Shown here one piece after another: positions 23,391 to 34,392 of a stretch of 64,000 bases of DNA. A program made the position numbers and the translations under genes. This stretch comes from Saccharina japonica. Lineage: Eukaryota > Sar > Phaeophyceae > Laminariales > Laminariaceae. The number at the start of each line of letters is the position of its first letter. Position 1 is the stretch's first letter. Under the pieces are notes generated by a model. The model saw nothing but the letters and a program-made list of their open reading frames with translations. It was not told the DNA's origin and did no database searches. The stretch lies in the NCBI GenBank assembly GCA_008828725.1, contig MEHQ01000218.1, positions 124,001 to 188,000 of the forward strand. Reading direction: 5' to 3'.

Positions 23391-26300
23391 GGCACCCCGA
23401 GGCAACAGTTAGGCACGAACACGTCCGATCGGGTCGATACGCGGATGGTTAGCGGGTCAGCACGCGCTCGGCTTGCTAATGGAGAGTGGCGCAATCGACC
23501 TCATAACTCAGATACAGTACAGAAGTGGCACGCAGCTCGAGCAAGTCTGGGCAGAAACAATCTTGACGCGCTGACCAGAGAAGACCTGCTCTAACAGCTG
23601 GCCTTCGCACGACCCTGATGAGACAGCATCGATGAGCCGTGGCGAACGTGGCCCGGTCGTTGGGGGGTTCCCTGGTGGCACCTCCGATAGACCCAGAGGT
23701 ATTTCGGTGACCTAAAACGATGCGGGGCCATTGACGAACTTATCACGATAGTCACTGGGGGGGTTACCTGTGCACGCAGCAGCAACCAGAGCAGAGCTAG
23801 ACCACACGTTACTATACGGCAATCACCGCAGCTCCTTCGAGCATCTACCAGCAATCTGGGCGAAACTCAGCGAAGACGTTAGGCGCGAAAAATGCCTAGT
23901 GATACACAAGTCGTGCGCGCACGAAATCCCGAACCTGAGGGTGTCGCCTTTGCGGGCAGTCGTCACCCACAGGGTCCAGATCTTCAATGACTTCTCGTTC
24001 GAAACGCTAAACCGAGTGAAGAAGGGAGGGCTGATTGGAGACACAGACCCTGACGCCGTCCCCCCTTGCGTATGCGCAGAAGACCTCCCCAAGTTTCTTT
24101 TTGGAGATCGTGCGTCCGAGACAAGAGTACCGCGCAGAGCGCATACTGATGAGCAAGGTAGACGTATCAGACGCGTTTCGGAACGTCAGGGTAGACCCAG
24201 ACCGAGCCCACAATTTATGTTCCACAGTCGGGGACCTGATCCAAATCGATATTTGGCTGACATTTGGGTGATCGGGGTCCCCAGGGTACTGGGGGGTAAT
24301 GGCCGCAGCGGCTGAACACTCACATTGTCATACTTCGTTACAATCAGCCCGAATACTAACGAAGGGAAATATATGATGGCGCGCGTCAAGGTCGTCGACC
24401 GTTGGGAAGAAGGATTACCCATCCCCCGGTACCCGCCGACGCAAAAAATTCGAGCACACGATGGGGGGGGGGGAGTTAGATGCCTTATTTGCGGCCGTGT
24501 ACGTGGATGATTAGCTGTTGGTTAGGGTGCAGCACGCTGACGACGACAGGACGGTCCTACCCGCGTCGGCCTCCCTCGCGGCCGATAATGTCCGTTTTTT
24601 CGGACCCGGTGAGGAGGGCGCGACCCCGATCCTCGCCCCCAAGAAGAGCACAGACTGGAACACCACGATAGACGCGCTCGGTTTAACTGTCAACTCGCAC
24701 ACCTTGAGAATCTCGATTACACGCGAAAAATCCGAAGCGATTAAGAGACTGCTGTTCGATCACTGGCCCGCGAGCAGACGCCAAGCAAAAGCGAAGGAGG
24801 TGCTCAGCATCACGGGCAAGTTGTGGAACCTCACGTACGTAGTCAGAGCCGGCCGATATTTTGTGTGGAGGCTCTTGCGCCTCACCGGTCTGCACGAAGC
24901 GGCCAGCAGAAAACATCAGAACCATACAGTACGCCTGGGCCACGAGTTCCACGCGGACTTCATATTTTGAAAGGGGGCCATAGATCATGAGCTCCTGCAC
25001 ATATCGAAGCAATGGGCGGTTACTGCGTAGAAATAAAGTTGTAATGGCGATACGACCCTTCGACAGACATGGCGACTGGCTTAAAGCGTAAGGCCGACCG
25101 ACGCAAAACCTGTACCATTACGATCAACCTTCTGGAGCTGCTCGAGATGGTCGTAACGGCCTGGGTGATGCTGGAGTTAGTAGGCGACAGGCCCACGTCC
25201 GACGGCGACCCGGTCTCGATGCGCGGTAACAACATGGCGGCAGTGTCGTGGGTCAATCGATCTATGCGGCGGGGCAACAGAAAAACGAGCATGTCTACTC
25301 ATGAGAATGCTCGGCCGACTAGAAATCAAAAGCCGGTGGAGCCACCTCGCCCGGCACATCCCCGGTGTCGAGAATACTCCCGCAGACGTAATATCACGGT
25401 GGCCACGGGCCGAGTTAGGTAGAAAAGTCAGGGAGCTGACCAACTCGAACGAATGGTCAGAACAGGCGATCGGAGACCAAGGAGTAGTTAATGATTGATG
25501 TCGTGCTCGGAACAAAATGTATCGCCCACCGTCACGTCGACATATTATGGAACCTCATGAAAACCGGAACGGACGACGCGTGAGTCGCTCGCGCGGTCGC
25601 GCGTCGTCGGTCCGCAAAAACTGTCCGTCCGTACTGCACCGTGATGCTCGCTCAGGGTCAGGGAACAAGGAGGAAGTAGCGCGTTTGGTGCAGACCCTGG
25701 CCTTGGGATCCGTCGGGGAAAGCCTTCAGAAAAACTGCGCTGGCAAGTGGAACGTCTGGGTGAAGGAAAAAAAGGCGCAGGGAAAGGGGCCGTGGCTGCA
25801 CACTTTGGCGGACCCGGACCAGGTCCTAGTCGAGGTGTTGGAATTAATGTCGTGTCGGTGTGTCGTGCATAACAATCCAGCAGTCCACCGTGAGGGGGTA
25901 CTTGTCCGCGATCAAGTATTTTCACAAGACGTATGCGGGATGGGAGTTACCCACGTCCCACTGTATGATAACAGCCGTAGAAAAAGGGATCGATCGAGCG
26001 CACGCAATGGTACCGAGAACGGCGCCCGTCCGGCTGCCGCTGACCTGGTCCATTTTGTCGCAAGGGAAGCTAGTAGTGAACACCATGGTAGACGACGGAC
26101 GTGTCATGTGGCTGCGCCTCGCGTTGTCGTGTTTTCTGTTGTGCAGAGCGTCAAAGCTTTGGGCGTATGCGAACGGAAAAGCGCACCCCGAGTGCTGTCT
26201 GACGCGAAACGGCCTAACCGTTTTCGGCGGAGAAGCGCAGGTAGCGTTCGAGAACCGATCGAGCGCTTGACGTCGAAAAGCGACCAGAAAAGAGAGGGGT

Positions 26301-26700
26301 GCACGATCACTCGGACGAGGGTGGCGGGGTGGAAGTCGGGAAAGGGCCGGCGGGAGCTTTCGAAGCACTGCTGGAACTTTTAAGTGTACACCCCCAGCTC
26401 CCAGGGTAGGCCCCGTTAACCGCAAGGCTTACACCGCAGGAATGGAGAGTACGAACGGAAGCGATAGAAGCGTTGAGGCTAATGGTGGGAAGTAGCGGAA
26501 GAGGCCCAGCGCAGTACGCTTTGCACTCGGGCAGAATCGGGGGGGCGACTCAGTTGGCGGCGCAAGGGATCTCGGAGTTCAAGATCCAACGGGCGGGCCG
26601 ATAGAAGTCGCGAGCGTTCATGACGTACGTGCGGGTGGCAGGAGAAGGCGCAAAGTCGGTCTCTGCCACCCTCACGAAGGCCTAGTAATAGGTACAGGGC
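23391..26700 (+). mobile_element. DIRS-like tyrosine-recombinase retroelement, broken
   Basis: Parts lie in DIRS order. The reverse transcriptase is at about 23770-24970 (SKVDVSDAFRNVRVDPDRAH is recognisable). A DIRS-type RNase H is at about 25070-25500 (HIPGVENTPADVISR). A tyrosine recombinase is at about 25520-26690, with the SAM-like TVRGYLSAIKYFHKTYAGW and a late HSGRIGGATQLAAQGIS box. This domain set separates DIRS elements from integrase-bearing LTR retrotransposons. The element is broken at several points and looks like a fossil. Its terminal repeats could not be defined. The tandem array upstream may belong to its 5' region. Confidence 0.75.
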
Positions 26701-26771
26701 TGGCCTTATGATGTGGTAATTACTTAGCCCCGCAAGGGAAGGGTTAGCCCGACACCCTGTTAAGTATTCGT

Positions 26772-27005
26772 GGGGGGGGGGGTGCACTCATGTCGTGCAC
26801 GGCCGTAGTCATATGACCATAGACCCTCGCATCTCTACAATGCCGGGACAGAGCACGTTGGGTTTTCACGAACCAGGCAGACATTGCTTGCACCAAGCGC
26901 GAAGCGCCGTGAGGTATTGGGCGAGTCGCATGGAGGGTGAGCTGCATCCTGCTAAGAACCGCCTCTGAGGCGGACTTGCATATGGACGACAGCTTCAATG
27001 AGTTT
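26772..27005 (-). mobile_element. LINE 3' fragment with C-tail
   Basis: Read on the minus strand it ends in ATGAGTGCAC followed by poly-C, matching the end of the LINE at 50.8-54.5 kb (CAAATGAGTACG then poly-C). It is closely similar to 57210-57370. It is 5'-truncated, with no coding part. From 27006 to 27790 I see only a G-run near 27283-27300 and no gene. Confidence 0.65.
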
Positions 27006-27790
27006 ATTTAATTTCTGGTGTGGCCACTTCCGGAGACAGCAATGGGTTTTACTATGTAACTGCCTCGCGGATGCCTTACCATATTAACACTACGTGGTAC
27101 GACCATTCCCCTTGTGCGGGACAAAGGTTCTCCACCCCGCACAAATGATCTACTCGACCGCCAGCTATGGTGACCGCCAAAAAAAAAGAAAAACGGCACC
27201 CTGGTTGTCTAGCTCACGCAGCGAGTGGCGTGTTTTACAACGTCGTTGCCAACCGACGCCAACCCAACCTATAAATATATGGGGGGGGGGGAGGGGGGGT
27301 ATTTGTTGTAACGGATCGCCTCACGGCGGCCATGATAAGGCGTTGGGGCGGCTTGCCCCAACACTCGCAATTTGTGCCGGCAGCGGTCCTGCCGGCATTG
27401 CGAAAACTAGTAATCCAGAATTCTTGAGCTGTAGCAAAATAGTCAATTGGGTGGGATATAGCTATTAATAGTGGGGTATTATGTATTATATGTTCGGGGC
27501 GCGTGCCAAGAATTCGCCAGTTCACATCGAACACAAAACAAATAGGTTGGAACGTTAGAATGTTGGAATGGAACGGATGACCACGAATAATAGTCTCTAC
27601 TCGTTATTTCCCAATTATTATATGATCTGCCTTCCGACAATGTGCAGGGCATTATTCATTCAGAATGAAAACGCTGACACACTTCGTCGAATACCACCAA
27701 TAATCTCATCCAACCAATTATCCTCCTCTGCTTTTCAAATCGTTCCGACGAGGCCAAAAATTACTTAAGACACGCCCAGACTTGGCGTCG

Positions 27791-28090
27791 GAAGCGTGCT
27801 ATGATACGATAGAGAGAGGTATATCACTAGCACTTCTTTTTGTCTGAAGAAAGTAAGTATTAATAGTAATAGTAAGTAAGTGTCTCCGGAATGACGGGTC
27901 TCCTTAACCCATTCAAAACTGAAAATAAATATCCCACACTAATTCCAAGTATTTCGTCCCGAAATTCGTTGGACCAGTTCTTAAGGGGTTACCCCAAAAT
28001 CGTCGAAAATTTTGTCCTCGGCTCGTGTTGCAATATTTTCTACTTTTAGTTAGGCCGTGGGATTTTTCATCGGGTATATACATACATATA
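27791..28090. mobile_element. Decayed copy of the GACGCGTGCTACGATAG MITE
   Basis: The left end AAGCGTGCTATGATACGATAG and internal landmarks (AAAATCGTCGAAAATTT, GTTGCAATATTTT, GGGATTTTTCATCGGGTA) match the family in order. The right end is lost. Confidence 0.55.
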
Positions 28091-28112
28091 TATACTACTG
28101 TACAAGGGCTCC

Positions 28113-28144
28113 GCATGGGTGCCGGCATTCGCCGGCACCCATGC
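28113..28144. other. Perfect hairpin
   Basis: A 13-bp perfect stem, GCATGGGTGCCGG, with a 6-nt loop. From 28200 to about 31760 no gene is supported; the stretch is AT-rich non-coding sequence with one MITE fragment. Confidence 0.7.
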
Positions 28145-30573
28145 TTCGGGTAGGGCAGGGAAGGAGTTGGAATTATCCCATCCGACATAAACAAAAATAA
28201 GTATAAATTGAAAGGAATGCCAAGGGTTTCATCCGGAATTCATAATTTATCAGGAGATAAACCCACAACAAAGAATCAAGCATATGAGCTGGGCCAACCA
28301 TAAAACGGAGAAGCTTCCTAAAGTCGTACCTCGTGAACCACAGCAAACCAGGCTACATATATTGAGGACACTAACCCTACGTACCACGACTTATGCAAAA
28401 AAGAAAACACGTATAATACTCGTGATGAAAAAAATTATACTTCTGTTTTTCCCGACTCGATCTCGCCGAGATATCCGCGAAAACTCAAAAACACCAACTT
28501 TTTTCGACACAAAATGAAAATTCGTATGTATAAAAATCGTAATTTTTCAATAAAAACGAAACTTAGTGTGGAGACAGTGCTGAAGACACAAGGAGAAAAT
28601 CGATGAAAGTCTCGTTGCCAAATTCGCCGCCCATCAAGACTTATTACCAAAACCGATTTCAAACACCAAGTCAAGAAAAAATGGCATTTCTGCGATGCCC
28701 CGCTCAATCTTGAGAATTTTGGACTGGGTTTTAACCCCGGATTTTTTAATCGCACGTTCAAAGGCTTTCACTGTCGGCCCTGCTTTTGTATTTATTTATT
28801 CATTTAACTACAGTAGTTTTGGTCGATTTTGTATTTTTTTGGGTTGTTGGAACGGTCATATAGGCGTAGATCTTGAGAAAAAAAAATTGTACTCGTAGGG
28901 TCGAAGGTCAATAATGTGTCGACGAGTGCTTGAGCTACTACCCCGTGTCCAAAAATGAAGTCCAATTGGTAAAATTGGATGGAGCATCGCCATTCCGACA
29001 CTTAAACCGTTTCATGGCTGGCACAGCTCGTAGTACAGCAAAGCAGTAGTAGTTACAACATGCGCATGGAAACCACAAAACATAGTACAGCAGAGTGTGC
29101 ACACCGTGATGAGAGAGGCACAGAACAGTATTGTACTTAGCCCTGCGCATAGCAGGGCGTGTGCGTACTCTACAAAGCTCGATCGAGCTTACTGTGTTAC
29201 GATGTCTGTTTCTGAAGCTGTATGTATGTATGTATTCGTACGAACATACCTGGTACGTTATCATCCCATTTACCTGGTACATTATTTACGTGGTACATTC
29301 GATCGGGTAGCTGTCGTGTTTTGAAGAATCCAGAAAAAGAAAAGCCGCACACTGCAGCAACTTGTGTATTGACTATGAAAACAAACCAAGAAAGTGCATA
29401 TTATTTATTGTATTTTTAAGCTGCAGCACGACATAAAATAAATGGAATACAAATCATTTATTCGAGGAAAACTTTTTTTGTTTGTGTGTGGTGTGTCCTT
29501 GGTCCTTGGGCAAGGAGATATTCGAGCCTGCTTGCTGTCGATGCTGCCGACACTGCTGTGTTGGTTACTCGTACAGCAGGAGTGAGTGGTGTACAGCAGT
29601 AGTGGTAGATCACAATGATAATAATGATCTTACTCGCTCATACCATACATACTATACGTGTACTCTCCTCGTGCTTTAATACGCTCGAACATAGTTGAAT
29701 GCGCGTGCTCGTGTAACTGCCGGGTGTGCAGCTTGTGATTCAGAATGTAGTATACTCCATCGTTTCAACCACATTCATACTTTCTTCATGTATTAAAATT
29801 CAAATTAAAAAATCATTTTTAAGCTGCATACATCCGTTGTTTTTTGTCAAGAATACCATAAAACAAAAAGAGATTTTTACAGCGACCTGTTCTTTTGAGA
29901 GCGGCAAATTGAACAGGAAAACGCTTGGCATCATCCCGCTCGCGTTTACGGTTCACCGGGGGGGGATTCAACGGAAAGTACAAAGGGCGAGGGGCGTTGA
30001 TGCCGCCCCTCTCGCCACAGCAACACTGTGAAATGTATAGAGTGCACCTACCGTAAACAATTGCTCGAGGATGGACTGCGAGCAACGAATGGACATCGAC
30101 TCTTCGGAGCAGACGGTGCAAGGGCTCTGACAAAATGTGACTCCTGTACTACACTACTCCAGTTATTTTAAAAAGTCACCCCTTTGTGTTTGTGACTACC
30201 CCCCCCGTGTCAAGAATCAAAGAAATGCTCGAGATGCCACCCAAGATCCAAGAATTTGCCTACTTCTCGCTTCTCTCTCTCTCCCCCCGCACGCGTTCGC
30301 GGCGACGTAAGCGGGGGACACGAAGGGCAAGGGGCGTCGGAGCCGATCTTCGAAGAGAGCGCTCGAAGAGATATTGAGGTGCCGAGATTCCGATACTGAG
30401 GCCGGCCCGGAATTAAAATTATTTACCGTAGGAGCTTGAGGGTTGAACCAACATGAAATTGTATATGTATATGTACGTGTTAATTATTAATTTCACTTTT
30501 TTTTGTTTTCCTAAAAGAGGAGTTATTGATGGTATTGCTCCCGAAGCTTCATGACCCGAACCTCACAAGCAGT

Positions 30574-30632
30574 GAGATATAGAGCTTCTCAAGTGGCCAC
30601 CAGCAAATAACAAAATGGTGCACCTTTACGTT
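30574..30632. mobile_element. MITE fragment (GACGC family right part)
   Basis: GAGCTTCTCAAGTGGCCACC followed by ATGGTGCACCT matches the right part of the copies at 43.1 and 60.6 kb. The ends are missing. Confidence 0.5.
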
Positions 30633-31779
30633 ATTTACCGTATATATGTACCGTACACGAAGCTTGTCCGGCCGTAAAACAGATTTGAACTCGATCGGTG
30701 TTTTTCAAGCCATTTTGACATATATATATTGTTAGGACTCATGTTTCTATGCAATAACAGCAGCAGCAAAAGCAAGTGTTCCAGAGCAGCCTTCGTAGCT
30801 GCTGCAAGGAGTTTGCGGACGTTCGAAATTTTCGAACCGGGGAGCTACTTTCTTCGTTGAGAAAAGCTATGCCGAGTAAATTACACCGCCACTAGCGGGG
30901 ATATCGCGATACTCTACTGGTACGAACGTTCGAAAACAATGCAGAGAGTGGACGGCGCTGATTCTCGGTGTGAATGACAAAACCATCGATGTTCAATATG
31001 ACGTGCACAGCATCCGCAATACAAAGCTATATTACTAAAAGATATTCCGATGAGGGACAAGAAAATAAATCCCGATTTCATTTTCCAAATTATCGCGATT
31101 TTTTGTCTGATTTTTGCAACAACACGTGATATTCGAGTGTCGCTTTCGCCTGTTAATAACAAAGCTTCAAAGGGGCGCCATACTTTTGGACCATAATGTC
31201 GACCCGGCATACAATATGTCAGCCTCCCCCTCAAAAAAAAATGAAGCCCCTTTGAATCGTTTTTGGTTGTACGTACTCTAAGGAGCTACGGAAGCTCCAC
31301 ACGGATTTTCAGATCGAATTTTCGCAAAACTGTGCACGCTGTGAAAGTGCTGGCAAATACACCACCAGCTTGTGTGGTCAGATCCTCTCGGCCGGACCAG
31401 CTCGTAGCGTCCTCGCTCCGGGTCAAAAGCATCAATGGGTGTGTGTTGTCTTCACATTAAGCCCGTTCTTTCTACCCAACCACATCAGTACACCCAGTGT
31501 GTTTCCTGATTCCTAATCCTAGAGAGATAATAATTATGTGGTCACAGACTGTGAAACAGAGAAAAACCAAAACAAAATAAACGCAACTCAATACCTGGTA
31601 TGTAAGATCAAAGCGCAACAGATCGGAGAATAATAAATAGCGGATAACAGAAGAAACAGCCTACTTAGTAGTTACAGGAGGACCACGCGAGCGAGCGAAT
31701 GTTAATAATGTTGCACAGACTTGCAGATGCTCCGAGTGCCTTGGAGTAAGGAAAGGAGTATTGAAAATAAAATACTTCA

Positions 31780-32525
31780 GGTACTTCGTGTACTCGGAGT
31801 ATTTTGGAGTTCGATGCTCCGGGATATACTGCTCGTACTCGGAGTATTTCAGGTATGAACACTCTCGATACTGCTTGTACTCGGAGTATTTCGGGGTCCG
31901 ATACTGCGGGTACTCCTTGTACTCGCAGTATTTGGGGCTTCAGTACTGCTTATGCTCTAGGTACTCCGAGTTTTCAGACCGCCATTATATATATATATGC
32001 TAATACTCGCAGTACTCGCTGTACAAAGTGTTTCTCGATACTCGGAGTATACCCGGAGTGTGAAGTATATTAGGAGCATATTTTCATCATTTTAAAGACT
32101 CGCTCGGCCGCCATTCCTCCCAGGTTTTGGGAGCATGTGACTGGCGTCCATAGCATATCTAAATTCACAGATATACTCCCATTACCTGGAAGTACAATTA
32201 AAGTATTTTCGAGAAAAAGATACTTCTTCAGGTACTTTGTGTACTCGCAGTATTTCGGTATCCAATACTTTCGATATGCGGAGTACTCCGAGTAATTTAG
32301 ATGTTTTTAGTCGTACGGGTACTGCTTGTACTCGAGGATAAGTACTGATCATATACTCCCAGTACTCGGAGTATTTGGGCCTTCAGTACTGCTCATACTC
32401 CAAGTACTCCGTGTATTTAGGCCACCAGTACTCTAATACTCTCAGTACTCGGAGTACGAAAAATACTCGATTCTCCGAGTATACTCGGAGTCTCGAGTAT
32501 CATCGTGTATATACTCGGAGCATTT
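31780..32525. repeat. TACTCGGAGTA near-palindrome array
   Basis: Dozens of irregularly spaced GTACTCGGAGTATTT and TACTCCGAGTA motifs, each almost its own reverse complement. They are separated by CCGATACTGC-like linkers in loose units of about 40-50 bp. An unrelated stretch near 32090-32200 interrupts the array. No coding signal. Confidence 0.8.
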
Positions 32526-33315
32526 GTGTCATGTTCATGTTGTATCATATCCACGAGGAGAGCACTTCATTCAAGAATCCGTTATTATTATTAATTCCAT
32601 GGTGCATGGTGCAAATAGCCCTGGCGCACCCAATGCTAACGCTGAGGGAGGAGATCCCGTGAGCGAAGTTGTTGCCATTATCGACCCGCGGACCACCTTG
32701 GCGAGTGCACGCGACCCCGAAACGGTGTGCTCTACCGCGTGAGGCATGAGCAGAGGCGCAGCAAGCCGCTCAGATCCAACAACCCGCTGTGGAAGTTTTT
32801 CCTGGTCTACGTGTATATAATCGATGGTTTAGGACTTGCCGTCGTCATCGACGCGCGCGTTTCGCGCAAGGTTGGGAGAGACGTTAGTAAATGAATAACA
32901 TAACGGAGGGATCCAAGACCTTTTCTTCTGGGGATCATTTTTGCACCGCTATCTTGGCGATGAGTTCGCTTTTTCGCTCGTATCCCCGCCAGGTAGTATT
33001 GCGACTCAAACAATTGATGTCACGTTCCTTTACTCCGGGGTAGATCTATCTGGTACATGCGTTGTACTTTTTGTTTTTGGTGAATTTCTTGTGTAAACTG
33101 AAGCTTTTTTGTGTTTTTCGTTTGAAACTTATGTGAATCTAGGTCATATTGTTTGTGCTTTTCTTGCGTAATGTGAAGCCAAATAGCGATTTTTTTGCCT
33201 CCGACGGCGCCTTCAGCGGGATCCTCTGGAGGCGCTTCCGGCGAGCCCTCCGGGGGCGCCTCCAGCGGGGCCCCCTCGGCCGGGAGGGGGCTTTTTTGGC
33301 TCGCTTCGCTCGCCT
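32526..33315. other. Non-coding stretch
   Basis: No supported gene. A GC-rich segment at 33205-33290 contains repeated GGCGCCTCCAGCGGG-like words. It is probably part of a small repeat ending in the hairpins that follow. Confidence 0.4.
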
Positions 33316-33392
33316 GACTTTAGCCGGCAAGTCGGCTGGCTTCGCCAGCCGACTTACCGACTAAAGTCAGCTAGTCGGCTTCGCCGACTAGC
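33316..33392. other. Twin TTC-loop hairpins
   Basis: The first hairpin spans 33316-33368: two 25-nt arms beginning GACTTTAGCCGG, with a TTC loop and only a few mismatches. Immediately after it, 33370-33392 forms a perfect 10-bp stem GCTAGTCGGC, again with a TTC loop. Confidence 0.8.
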
Positions 33393-33816
33393 GACTAGTT
33401 ATTAGTCGTGAAATGAAACCGACTCACAGCCCTAACAATCGGTGTATCATGTATGTGATATCACTCAGCTTGCAAAGATGAGTTTCGATCAAATCCTCGA
33501 TCTCACACAGCTGTGGTGTTTTTTTTTTTCAATATAATTGGTACGTACATTTTTTTTATACTCGTACATTTTCCATTCCGACTTGAATCCAATAATAGTC
33601 GTAGATTTAGTCAGAGTCGGGAGTTCACGCCGGTTTTGGGAGATAGGTCCTGAAATTTCGCAAACGTGTTCTACGTGGTATATATGAGCCTTTACGCGTA
33701 CTGCTGCTGTCAACAAGCCACCACATATTTATACAGCAAGCAGTACCGGTATATACCGCCGAATTTTGTTTTACCGTTTACCACACTGTCAAAAACAAAT
33801 TATTACTGTTTTTCCC

Positions 33817-34255
33817 AGGGCATTCCTCGCGATTATTCCCCCGGGTTCTGGAATCGCGGTGGATCAACCTCTTGATAGCAGAGCTACCGACGAGAAATAA
33901 ACAATGGGAACAAAAAAACACCAAAAGAAACACAAAAACACGGCGATCCGAATGACCTTGTTTTTGTTTTACGAAGTAGGATCCGCGGTATGTATGTGGC
34001 CCCGGGGTTTGTACCACGGGATTATTAGGTTTTCGAAATCCCGCGGTAAAAATCCCGTGGCCATACGTACCGCGGTTCCTACTTCGCAAAATAAAACAAC
34101 AACAACAACAACGCCATTCGATTCGCCGTGATTTGGCCTTTCTTGTTGTGCTTTTGCCATTGTTTTTAATCCTCATTGGTAACCCCGCTACACATAATAG
34201 GGTTGTGATTCACCGCGATTCCACAATCCGCGGGATTAATCCCGAGGAATGCCCT
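33817..34255. mobile_element. 440-bp foldback element
   Basis: The whole element is one imperfect inverted repeat. The outer ends are AGGGCATTCCTCGCG and CCCGAGGAATGCCCT. The inner arms contain GAAGTAGGATCCGCGGTA and TACCGCGGTTCCTACTTC. No coding capacity and no clear target duplication. Confidence 0.75.
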
Positions 34256-34392
34256 AAACATCACCGCCCTGCAACTGGTGATAACAACTGTTGTAGGCAT
34301 TTCCTCGGCTGTTCGTACCGTTTATACTGATGATACTCTATACCCTCCTCGCCCCTGTGGAAAATGCCTTCTCCGCGTGCCTATTAAAACAG

